A stretch of 64,000 nucleotides of DNA from Candidatus Methylomirabilota bacterium (GTDB lineage: Bacteria; Methylomirabilota; Methylomirabilia; Rokubacteriales; CSP1-6), in contig DATFYA010000105.1 in assembly GCA_035315345.1 (NCBI GenBank), positions 1 to 64,000 of the forward strand. Reading direction: 5' to 3'. Position numbers and translations under genes: made by a program. Under the pieces are notes generated by a model. That model was not told where the DNA came from. It was given only the letters and a program-made list of their open reading frames with translations, and did no database searches. Shown here one piece after another: positions 56,164 to 63,614 of this stretch (positions within the stretch are counted from its first letter, which is position 1; each line of letters starts with the position of its first letter).

Positions 56164-58206
56164 TCACTGGCGGAAGCTCGCCGGGACCGCGGTCATCGTC
56201 CGGCCGACCGGAGGCGTCAGCTGCAGCCGGCACGTGGTCCCCGCCGGCAGGGGCGCGCCCGGCAGGGGCGACTGGGCGGTGACCACGCCGCGGCCGGAGA
56301 TCTCGAGGCCCACTCCGAGCGGCGCAAGCGCCTCCAGGGCCTGGCGCAGCGACAGGCCGGCGACGCGGGGCATGACGGCGGCGCCGTCGGCCGGCTCGGA
56401 GGCCCCGGCGGTCACCAGCGGCGGCCCGGGCTGAGGCGCGGCGAGCGCGCTCGGGCGGGGCCGGGCCGGAGCGACCGCGGCCATCTCCCCGCGCACGATC
56501 GGCACCGGGCTGCTATCTCGCGGCGCGACGTTGAGATACCGCAGCGTCTCGCGGCCGATCGCCGAGAAGATGGGGGCGGCCGCCTCGCTGCCCCACTTCT
56601 CGTTCTTGGGCTCGTCGAGCAGGACGATCATGACCAGCCGCGGATCGTCGGCGGGCACGAAGCCCACGAAGGACAGCACGCCGGGCGCGCGCGAGTAGCG
56701 CCGGGTCGCGGGATCCATCTTCTGGGCGGTGCCGGTCTTGCCCGCCACCTCGTAGCCGGGGATCGCCGCGTTGTGACCGGTGCCGTTGGCGACCACGTTG
56801 ACCATCATCTCGGTCAGGGTGCGCGCGGTGTCGGGGCTGATCACCTGGCGGACCGCCTTGGGCTCGAACGAGCGCAGCTCGCGTCCCTGCGCGTCCAGGG
56901 TCGCCCGGATGATCTGCGGCTGCATGAGGCGGCCGCCGTTGGCCACCGCCCCGAAGGCGGCCACCATCTGCACCGCGGTGACCGAGATCTCCTGCCCGAT
57001 CGACATGGTGGCCAGCGACAGTCCCGACCACTGGGTCGGCGGCCGCAGCTGGCCGCGGCTCTCGCCCGGCAGGCCCAGGTTGGTCGGCGAGCCGAAGCCG
57101 AAGGCGGTCATGTACTTGTAGTAGCGCTCCTTGCCGATCTGCAGACCGACCTTGATCGAGCCCACGTTGGAGGAGTTCTGGAGCACCTCGGTGAAGGTGA
57201 GCCAGCCGTACTTCTTCCAGTCGTGGATGGTGGCGTTGGCCACCGTGATCGCGCCGTTCTCACCGTAGATCCGATCGGTCGGCCGGACGACGCCCTCCTG
57301 CAGCGCGGAGGCGGCCATGATCACCTTGAACGTCGAGCCCGGCTCGAACGGATCGGTGACCGCGCGGGCGCGGCGGTCTTCGTCGGTGGACACGCCGAAC
57401 GCGTTCGGGTTGTAGGTGGGACGGATGGCCATCGCGAGGATCTCGCCGGTGCGCGGATCCATCGCCACCGCCATCGCCGACTTGGCCCGCGTCCGCCGCC
57501 ACGCCGCGTCCACCTCCTTCTCGGCCAGGTACTGGATGGTCGCGTCGATGGTGAGCACGACCCCCTGGCCCGGCACCGCCGGCTTGAGCACGATGGGCGC
57601 GCCGGTCACCTCGCGCCCGAGCGCGTCGCGCTCGACCACCGCGCGCCCCTCGGCGCCGGCCAGGTGCGTGTCCCACGCCTGCTCGATGCCGGCCAGCCCC
57701 TTGCCCTCGGCGCCCTCGAAGCCGACCAGCTGCGCGGCCAGCTCCCGGTTCGGGTAGAGCCGCATGGTGTCGTCCACCATGGTCAGCGACGGATCCTTGA
57801 GATCCAGCACCGCGCGCGCCATGTCAGGAGTGAGGCGGCGCCGCACCGGCGCGAACTTCTTGGAGACGGTCAGCCGTCGCAACACGTCGCGGATGGGCTC
57901 GCCGAGGATCGGAGACAGCCGCGCGGCCAGCCGCGGCGCGTGCTCGACCTTTCCCGGCGTCACGTAGAGGGTGTCGGCCCGGGAGGAGACGGCGAGCGGC
58001 TGCCCGTTGCGGTCGAGGATGGGGCCGCGCTTCGCGTGCAGCGGCACCGTCTTGGCGTGCTGATTCTCGGCGAGGCGCGCGTACTCGTCGTGCTTGTAGA
58101 CCTGCAGGTAGCCGAGGCGGGCGAGGAGACCGAGGAAGGCACAGGCGAGGCACGCGGCGAGAATCAGCGCGCGGCTTCTCAGGCCCTCGGCCCGCTGCTC
58201 GGTCAT
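56164..58206 (-). CDS. ftsI: Septal transpeptidase FtsI (PBP3) with C-terminal PASTA domain
   Basis: 680 aa. One helix (ALILAACLACAFLGLLARLGYLQ), a dimerisation/pedestal region from RGPILDRNGQPLAVS, then the transpeptidase with SxxK in EPGSTFKVIMA, SxN in QNSSNVGSI and KTGT in VAGKTGTAQK. After an Ala/Pro linker, residues about 610-665 form a PASTA domain (VMPRVAGLSLRQALEAL, VTAQSPLPGAPL). Crosslinks septal peptidoglycan with FtsW. The PASTA tail is typical of Gram-positive and some deep-branching phyla, not of E. coli FtsI. Confidence 0.96.
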   Translation of the reverse strand: MTEQRAEGLRSRALILAACLACAFLGLLARLGYLQVYKHDEYARLAENQHAKTVPLHAKRGPILDRNGQPLAVSSRADTLYVTPGKVEHAPRLAARLSPILGEPIRDVLRRLTVSKKFAPVRRRLTPDMARAVLDLKDPSLTMVDDTMRLYPNRELAAQLVGFEGAEGKGLAGIEQAWDTHLAGAEGRAVVERDALGREVTGAPIVLKPAVPGQGVVLTIDATIQYLAEKEVDAAWRRTRAKSAMAVAMDPRTGEILAMAIRPTYNPNAFGVSTDEDRRARAVTDPFEPGSTFKVIMAASALQEGVVRPTDRIYGENGAITVANATIHDWKKYGWLTFTEVLQNSSNVGSIKVGLQIGKERYYKYMTAFGFGSPTNLGLPGESRGQLRPPTQWSGLSLATMSIGQEISVTAVQMVAAFGAVANGGRLMQPQIIRATLDAQGRELRSFEPKAVRQVISPDTARTLTEMMVNVVANGTGHNAAIPGYEVAGKTGTAQKMDPATRRYSRAPGVLSFVGFVPADDPRLVMIVLLDEPKNEKWGSEAAAPIFSAIGRETLRYLNVAPRDSSPVPIVRGEMAAVAPARPRPSALAAPQPGPPLVTAGASEPADGAAVMPRVAGLSLRQALEALAPLGVGLEISGRGVVTAQSPLPGAPLPAGTTCRLQLTPPVGRTMTAVPASFRQ

Positions 58207-58215
58207 GGCATCACG

Positions 58216-58683
58216 CTAGCGGACTCCGACGTTGCGCGTGTCCGCCCGCTCCGCGACCACCGACGGCCGATCGAGGGCGGCGGCGGCGCCGGCCCCACCC
58301 GGCACGAACTCGCGGGCGAGCCTCACCTGATCGCGGGCGGGCGCGATCATGCCCAGCTCGGTGCGCGCCTTGCCCTCGATGCGCGAGAGCGACCGCAGGG
58401 TGGCCATCTCGACGCGGAGGCGCCGGTTGGTCTCCTCGAGATCGGCGCGATGTTGCCGGAGCGCGTCGAGGCGGTACGACATGCGCACCTGCTGGACGCG
58501 CAGGCCGACCACGCCGAGCACGAGCGCGACCGCGAGGCCGGCCGCGGCCACCGCGGTGGCCATGGAGCGCAGCCGTCGGCGATCGGTGGGGCGATGGCGA
58601 CGGACCGCTTCCTGCTGCCGCGCGCGATGCTCGCGACCCCAGTGGGACTGCGGAGCGCTACGTCGATGGGCCCGGGTGCTCAT
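58216..58683 (-). CDS. ftsL: Cell division protein FtsL-like
   Basis: 155 aa. A basic cytosolic N-terminus of about 40 aa, one helix (TAVAAAGLAVALVLGVVGLRV) and a periplasmic leucine-zipper-like coil (YRLDALRQHRADLEETNRRL) ending GMIAPARDQVRL. Size, place and topology fit FtsL; sequence is weakly conserved in this family. ATGA overlap with rsmH. Confidence 0.85.
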   Translation of the reverse strand: MSTRAHRRSAPQSHWGREHRARQQEAVRRHRPTDRRRLRSMATAVAAAGLAVALVLGVVGLRVQQVRMSYRLDALRQHRADLEETNRRLRVEMATLRSLSRIEGKARTELGMIAPARDQVRLAREFVPGGAGAAAALDRPSVVAERADTRNVGVR

Positions 58684-59678
58684 GCCGCCTCCTGCCGCGC
58701 CAGCACCCGCAGCTTGGCGCTGCGCGCGCGTGGGTTGTGCGCCGTCTCCTCGCGGCCCGCGGTCACCGGCGAGGGCTCGAGCTCGACGAAGCCTCGGCCC
58801 GCCAGCGAGCGGAACGCCCGCTTGACCACCCGGTCCTCGCCCGAGTGGAAGGAGATGACGCCCAGCCGTCCGCCGTCCTCGAGAAGGGCCGCCGCCTGGG
58901 GCAGCGCCTCCGCGAGCGCGTCCGGCTCGTCGTTGACGGCCATCCGCACCGCCTGGAAGGTGCGAGTGGCCACGTGGGTGCGCCTGGACCAGGCCGCGCG
59001 CGGAACCGCGCGCTTCACCACCGACACCAGGTCGGCGGCGGTCCGCACCGGCGCGCGGCGTCGCTGCTCGACGAGGGCGCGGGCGATGCGATGGGCGTGA
59101 CGCTCTTCTCCGAACTCGATCAGCACGCGCGCGATCTCCTCGGCGGTGAGTCGCGAGAGCAGCTCGGCGGCGGTGCGCCCCTCGGTGGGATCGAAGCGCA
59201 TGTCCAGCGGCTCGGCTCCCTGGAACGAGAAGCCGCGGCCCGATTCGTCGATCTGGTACGACGACAGCCCGAGGTCGAGCAGCACCGCGGTGGCCTGCTC
59301 CACCCCCGCGCGCGAGGCGAGCGCGCCGAGATGACGGAAGCTGCCGTGCTCGAGCACGACCCGCGCCCCGAAGCGGGCGAGGCGGCGCGCCGCGCGCACG
59401 AGCGCGTCCGGATCGCGGTCGATGCCGAGCAGGCGCGTGTCGCCGCCCGCGCGCTCGAGCAGCCGCTCCGCGTGCCCGCCCATGCCGACGGTGCCGTCCA
59501 CGAGCCAGCCGCCGGATCGCGGGCGCAGGAGGAACGTGACTTCGTCGGCGAGCACTGGCGTGTGCGAGACGGGTTCGCTCCGGCCGACACGGGAAACTTC
59601 CTTTTCAGATGCGCTCGGCTCGCCTGCGGCTGCGCCTCGCCCTGCCAGTGCCTCGCGGTCATTCCGTTCGCCGCGCAC
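58680..59678 (-). CDS. rsmH: 16S rRNA m4C1402 methyltransferase
   Basis: 332 aa. HTPVLADEVTFLLRP, VDGTVGMGGHAERLLE (SAM site), LLGIDRDPDAL, LDLGLSSYQIDESGRGFSF, EPLDMRFDPTEGRTAAELL and LGVISFHSGEDRVVKRAF. The first 35 residues are not conserved and the true start may be later than GTG 59678, but no ATG/GTG in frame is near the domain. Confidence 0.95.
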   Translation of the reverse strand: MRGERNDREALAGRGAAAGEPSASEKEVSRVGRSEPVSHTPVLADEVTFLLRPRSGGWLVDGTVGMGGHAERLLERAGGDTRLLGIDRDPDALVRAARRLARFGARVVLEHGSFRHLGALASRAGVEQATAVLLDLGLSSYQIDESGRGFSFQGAEPLDMRFDPTEGRTAAELLSRLTAEEIARVLIEFGEERHAHRIARALVEQRRRAPVRTAADLVSVVKRAVPRAAWSRRTHVATRTFQAVRMAVNDEPDALAEALPQAAALLEDGGRLGVISFHSGEDRVVKRAFRSLAGRGFVELEPSPVTAGREETAHNPRARSAKLRVLARQEAA

Positions 59679-59681
59679 CGA

Positions 59682-60119
59682 TCAGACGCCCTTCGCGGCG
59701 AGCCGCGCGCGCACGTCGTCGAGCGGCGAGGCTTCGCGCTGGTGCATGTCCCAGCGCGCCTCGTCCCAGATCTCGAAGTAGTCGAGCATGCCGACGATGA
59801 GCACGTTCTTCGCGAGCCCGCTGCGCTCGCGATAGTCCTGCAGGATCTGGATGCGGCCGTGCGGATCGAGCATCACGTCGAGGCCGGCGGAGAGATACAC
59901 GTGCTGGAACTGACGCCGATCCGGATCGAGCTTCGGGAGCTGCGCGACTTTCTCCTCGAGCTCGCGCCACTTGTCTTCCGGATACACGTCGAGGGATTTG
60001 CCGTTGGGGGCGATCACGAGACGCTCGCTGCCGGACTCGCGCAGTCCCTCGCGGAATTTCGACGGGATGCTGAGCCGCCCTTTCGGGTCGATCGTGTGCC
60101 TGAAATGTCCCCGAAACAC
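59682..60119 (-). CDS. mraZ: Transcriptional regulator MraZ
   Basis: 145 aa from GTG 60119 (FRGHFRHTIDPKGRLSIPSKFRE), which has GAGGGGGAC upstream and matches the normal N-terminus. Two SpoVT/AbrB-like repeats follow, the second with LDVMLDPHGRIQILQDYRE. Binds repeats upstream of its own gene and controls the dcw cluster. First gene of the cluster. Confidence 0.95.
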   Translation of the reverse strand: MFRGHFRHTIDPKGRLSIPSKFREGLRESGSERLVIAPNGKSLDVYPEDKWRELEEKVAQLPKLDPDRRQFQHVYLSAGLDVMLDPHGRIQILQDYRERSGLAKNVLIVGMLDYFEIWDEARWDMHQREASPLDDVRARLAAKGV

Positions 60120-60158
60120 TGTCCCCCTCGGCGAAGCCTCAGGTGCCTCTCGGTGCGC

Positions 60159-60192
60159 TTCAATCACACTTCATGGGATTTCATCCCACTTC
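60159..60192 (-). promoter_or_regulatory. Direct repeats, probable MraZ binding sites
   Basis: On the minus strand GAAGTGGGATGAA (60192-60180) and GAAGTGTGATTGAA (60172-60159) start 20 bp apart, between promoter and mraZ start. The GTGGGA core resembles the TGGGA-type repeats bound by MraZ elsewhere. Confidence 0.5.
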
Positions 60193-60200
60193 GAGGGACC

Positions 60201-60230
60201 ATCCTAGTGGGGGTCGCTTGGGGGTGTCAA
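60201..60230 (-). promoter_or_regulatory. dcw (mra) promoter
   Basis: Minus strand TTGACA (60230-60225), 18-bp spacer, TAGGAT (60206-60201), followed by the MraZ-type repeats and mraZ. Confidence 0.65.
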
Positions 60231-60341
60231 GCGGAAACTTCGAATTTTCAAGGCCATTCGGTCCCCTTACCGGCTCCACCGGTTGGGGGTCGACGGACAG
60301 GGCCTACCGCAGGTAGGAACGGATCGGGTCGAGGGTCGGCC

Positions 60342-61121
60342 CTAGCGGGCCGGCTGGTAGTACTTCATGGCCTCCGGCATCCAGCCCTCGAGCTGCTGGA
60401 TCCGGGTGGCCTCGGAGGGGTGCGTCGACATCCATTCGGACGGCCGCTGGCCCGTCGAGGCAGCCTGCATGCGCTGCCACAGGTCGATGGCCGCGTGGGG
60501 GTCGTAGCCGGCCTTGGCCATCAGGAGGACTCCGATGTGGTCGGCTTCCGATTCCTGCTGGCGGCTCCAGGGCAGGAGCACGCCGTACTGGGCGCCCGCC
60601 CCCAGCGCCGCCGCCACGAGCTGCACGGTGGCCGGGTTGCTGCTGGCCATGCCAGCGGCGAGCTGGGTCGCCGTCTGCACGCCCATCTGCTGGCTCAGGC
60701 GCTCCCCGCCGTGGCGGGCCACCACGTGGCCGATCTCGTGCCCGAGCACCGCGGCCAGCCCGGCGTCGTCGCGGGTGATGGGCAGGATCCCGGTGTAGAC
60801 AGCCACCTTGCCGCCGGGCAGCGCGAAGGCATTGGCCTGCTTGTCGTCGGCGATGAGCTTGAACTCCCACGGGTACTTGAGATCGGTCACCGCCGCGATG
60901 CGGCTGCCGACGCGCTGGACCATCGCGGTGGCCGGCTGGTCGGTGGAGATGGCGGCCTTGCTCACGATCTCCTGGTAGGACTGCACGCCCATCTTGGCTT
61001 CCTCGTCGGGGGAGACCAGCTGGAGCTGGCTGCGGCCGGTGTACGGGACGGTCTCGCAGGCCGCGGGCACGAGGGCGAGGCCGCCGAGAGCGAGCACCAT
61101 GACGAGAGGCCGACGCAGCAC
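60342..61121 (-). CDS. M48-family metalloprotease, lipoprotein
   Basis: 259 aa. Signal with a possible lipobox (LVPAAC near residue 22), then TGRSQLQLVSPDEEAKMG, the zinc motif LGHEIGHVVARH (HExxH) and the third ligand in ESEADHIGVLLMAKAGYDP. Ends THPSEATRIQQLEGW. Similar to periplasmic LoiP/BepA-type proteases that survey outer-membrane proteins. GTG start 61121. Confidence 0.9.
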   Translation of the reverse strand: MLRRPLVMVLALGGLALVPAACETVPYTGRSQLQLVSPDEEAKMGVQSYQEIVSKAAISTDQPATAMVQRVGSRIAAVTDLKYPWEFKLIADDKQANAFALPGGKVAVYTGILPITRDDAGLAAVLGHEIGHVVARHGGERLSQQMGVQTATQLAAGMASSNPATVQLVAAALGAGAQYGVLLPWSRQQESEADHIGVLLMAKAGYDPHAAIDLWQRMQAASTGQRPSEWMSTHPSEATRIQQLEGWMPEAMKYYQPAR

Positions 61122-61130
61122 GGCGTCATG

Positions 61131-61703
61131 TTACCAGAGCAGATTGCGCAGGGTGGCTTGCGTCTCCATCACGATCCCGGCGCCGGACCCGCCGACTTCG
61201 AGGTGGATCCGCACGGCTCTGACCTCTGCCGGAGCCGTCGTCTCGAGACCGGCGCGATCGAGATAGACGAGCCGGAAGGCCCGCACCCCGTTGATCACCG
61301 GCTGCGCTCCCCCGCCCGCGTCACGGCGCAGGATGGACTCACCGGCCCGCAGGAGGTAGGTGACGCGCTCCCGGGTCGGATCCACGACGCCGTTGCCGTT
61401 GAAGTCGCGCTGGAAGGCAATACGAGCCGGCTCCGCGATCACCACCGGGTCGATGCCGGCCACGGTGGGATCGTAGCCGGCCTCCCGCAGCTCGCCGGCA
61501 AGGCGATCGAGCGCGTAGCGGGCCGACTGCTGCGCCTCGACCCGCGCGCTGCCCCACACCCAGGCCTGCAGGCCCTGATGCAGCAGCATCACGCTCGCGG
61601 CGAGCACCGCGCCGCCGACCGCCAGGGCCACCAGCAGATCCACCAGCGTGTACCCGCGCGCGCCAGCCACGCGCCCACCCTGGCCCGCGACGAGCCGGGA
61701 CAC
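61131..61703 (-). CDS. PilW-like type IV pseudopilin
   Basis: 190 aa. A class III signal: RVAGARG followed by YTLVDLLVALAVGGAVLAASVMLL. Position 5 of the mature protein is Asp in place of the near-universal Glu. The remainder resembles PilW/GspJ minor pilins (AQQSARYALDRLAGELREAGYDP, GVRAFRLVYLD). No other pilus gene is nearby, so it is a lone gene here. It overlaps no neighbour; the M48 gene follows after 9 bp. Confidence 0.82.
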   Translation of the reverse strand: MSRLVAGQGGRVAGARGYTLVDLLVALAVGGAVLAASVMLLHQGLQAWVWGSARVEAQQSARYALDRLAGELREAGYDPTVAGIDPVVIAEPARIAFQRDFNGNGVVDPTRERVTYLLRAGESILRRDAGGGAQPVINGVRAFRLVYLDRAGLETTAPAEVRAVRIHLEVGGSGAGIVMETQATLRNLLW

Positions 61704-61756
61704 AACGTCCAGATTTCGGAACGCCAGAAACGCGATACGCGTGCCCGAAATCAGAC

Positions 61757-61804
61757 GGGCGGCGGAGCCGCCCCACCCTATAGAGGTCGCCCCTCGGGGC
61801 GACC
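61757..61804. terminator. Two adjacent hairpins before the pseudopilin gene
   Basis: GGGCGGC-GGA-GCCGCCC (61757-61773) and GGTCGCCC-CTCG-GGGCGACC (61785-61804). They lie between the amidase end and the pseudopilin start and may stop read-through from the amidase; no clear T run follows. Confidence 0.45.
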
Positions 61805-61834
61805 GTTAAATCAAATGCACTACCGCCCCCGGCT

Positions 61835-61910
61835 GTCCGCGGTCCCAATGCACGACCAACAACGATCGTCCGCAGTCCCAATGCACGACTAACAACGGTC
61901 GTCCGCAGTC
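61835..61910. repeat. 33-bp tandem repeat, about 2.3 exact-like copies
   Basis: Units start at 61835 and 61868 with GTCCGC(G/A)GTCCCAATGCACGA and end AACAACG(A/G)TC; a third begins at 61901. More degenerate units lie on both sides (about 61802-61834 and 61901-61934). Confidence 0.7.
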
Positions 61911-61979
61911 TGCCATGCCCTACCGCCTCCGCACTACCGTCACCACCGCCAACCGCTGTCCGGATCCCTCGCGCGCCTG

Positions 61980-63398
61980 CTAGATCGCGGCCGGCCGCTC
62001 CTGCGCCCAGGGGGCGAGGCGCTCGAAGGCTGCCGACGCGCGCAGCACCGTCGCGTCCTCGAAGCGGCGGCCGAGGATCTGCAACCCGATGGGCAGCCGG
62101 TCCCGGGTGAAGCCGCAGGGCACCGACGCGCCCGGGTGGCCGGTCAGGTTGAAGGGATAGGTGAACGGGATCCAGTCGTAGATCCCGGTGGGCGTGTCCG
62201 CGATCGCCGCGGGCGCGTCGAGGCCGACCTTGAAGGGGGGGCACGCGATGGTGGGCGTGAGCAGCAGGTCGTACCGCTCGAAGAGACGACGCGGGTGCTC
62301 CTCCCAGGCCAGGCGGTCGAACCAGGCCTGCACGTAGTGGGTCGGGGTCCAGCCTCCGGTCTCGTCGGCCAGCGCGACGAGGCCGGGATCGATGTCGTCC
62401 CGCCGATCGCGCAGCGCCGGCCCGAGCCGGGCCGCGATGCCGCCGATGAACATGGTGCGCCACGCCGCGTGCGGGCTCGGCCACTTCGGCTCGATCGCCT
62501 CGACCCGGCAGCCCAGGTCGCGGAAGCGCCGCGCCGCCCGCTCGCAGACCGCCTTCACCTCCGGGTCCACCGCCTTGGCGAAACCCAGGTCGGCGGTCCA
62601 GGCGACCCGCAGCCCCTTCACTCCGCCCGCCAGCGCCTTCACGTAGTCCGCGCTCGGCCCGGGCAGCGAGAGCGGATCGCGTGCGTCCGGCCCCGCGCAC
62701 GCGTTCATCATCAAGGCCGCGTCCGCCACCGTCCGCGTCATCGGGCCGATGTGGGAAAGGCCCCAGGCCGCGCTGAAGGGATAGACCGGGATCAGCCCGA
62801 AGGTGGGCTTGATGCCGTAGATGCCGGCCAGCGACGACGGGATCCGGATGGAGCCGCCGCCGTCGGTGCCGATGGCGAGGGGGCCGAGACCGGCGGCCAC
62901 CGCCGCGCTGGCGCCGCCGCTCGAGCCGCCCGGGGTCCGATCCAGGTTCCACGGGTTGCGGGTGACGCCGAACAGCAGGTTGTGCGTCGCACCGATCCAG
63001 CCCATCATCGGGGTGTTGGTCTTGCCGAGCTGGATCGCGCCGGCCGCGCGCATCCGCTCCACCATCGGCGCGTCCTCGGTTGGCACGTTGTCGGCGAAGA
63101 GCCGCGTCCCGAACGTGGTGCGAACTCCCTTCGTGATCACGAGATCCTTGGTCGAGAACGGCACGCCGTGCAGCGCCCCGAGGCGGGCCCCCTTCTTCAT
63201 CACCGCCCGCTCGGCCGCGCGCGCGTCCTTCATCGCCTGGTCCGCGGTCAGGGTCACGTAGGCGTTGAGCGTCGGGTTGAGCCGCTCGATCCGGGCGAGC
63301 ACCGCCTTCATCACCTCGACCGGGGAGAGCTTGCGGCGCTTGATGGCCGGGGCCATCTCGGACGCGGGCATCCAGCAGAGGTCTTCGGATGTCGCCAT
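61980..63398 (-). CDS. Amidase signature family enzyme
   Basis: 472 aa. The catalytic Lys lies in GVPFSTKDLVITKG, the Gly/Ser-rich region in TPGGSSGGASAAVAAGLGP and the Ser nucleophile in IGTDGGGSIRIPSSLAGIYGIKPT. The C-terminal LPIGLQILGRRFEDATVL is typical. ATG 63398 has AGGAGG 7 bases upstream; ATG 63404 is too close to it. Hydrolyses amides; substrate unknown. It is downstream of a peptide-type ABC permease, a common pairing for imported amide compounds. Confidence 0.93.
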   Translation of the reverse strand: MATSEDLCWMPASEMAPAIKRRKLSPVEVMKAVLARIERLNPTLNAYVTLTADQAMKDARAAERAVMKKGARLGALHGVPFSTKDLVITKGVRTTFGTRLFADNVPTEDAPMVERMRAAGAIQLGKTNTPMMGWIGATHNLLFGVTRNPWNLDRTPGGSSGGASAAVAAGLGPLAIGTDGGGSIRIPSSLAGIYGIKPTFGLIPVYPFSAAWGLSHIGPMTRTVADAALMMNACAGPDARDPLSLPGPSADYVKALAGGVKGLRVAWTADLGFAKAVDPEVKAVCERAARRFRDLGCRVEAIEPKWPSPHAAWRTMFIGGIAARLGPALRDRRDDIDPGLVALADETGGWTPTHYVQAWFDRLAWEEHPRRLFERYDLLLTPTIACPPFKVGLDAPAAIADTPTGIYDWIPFTYPFNLTGHPGASVPCGFTRDRLPIGLQILGRRFEDATVLRASAAFERLAPWAQERPAAI

Positions 63399-63446
63399 GG
63401 TCATCCCTCCTGACGCGACCGCGGGGATAGCGGGCTGAGCAACGCG

Positions 63447-63614
63447 CCGGCCGATCAAAAAGGCCCAGATACGAGGCGGCGCCCGAAGGTCGGGCGCGAG
63501 GCGTCTGGCGGCTCGAGTGGCCCACCGTCAACATGCCGTAGGCATGTTGAGGATGAACGCGAGCGCCCCGACCGAGGGCGCCAACGAAGGAGCTGGGCCT
63601 CTTTCATCGGCCGG
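63447..63614. repeat. 168-bp cloverleaf-like palindromic element
   Basis: Outer 22-bp arms 63447-63468 and 63593-63614 pair at 20 of 22 positions. Inside are three hairpins: GCGCCCGA-AGG-TCGGGCGC (63479-63497), TCAACATGCC-GTA-GGCATGTTGA (63528-63550) and GCGCCC-N7-GGGCGC (63563-63581). The right arm ends against the permease stop codon. It may be a MITE/REP-type mobile repeat or a structured RNA. Confidence 0.65.

Noticed and set aside
61339-63534. Very long minus-strand frames over the amidase and palindrome
   Set aside because: They are out of frame with the recognised amidase and have repetitive Arg/Gly/Ala translations.
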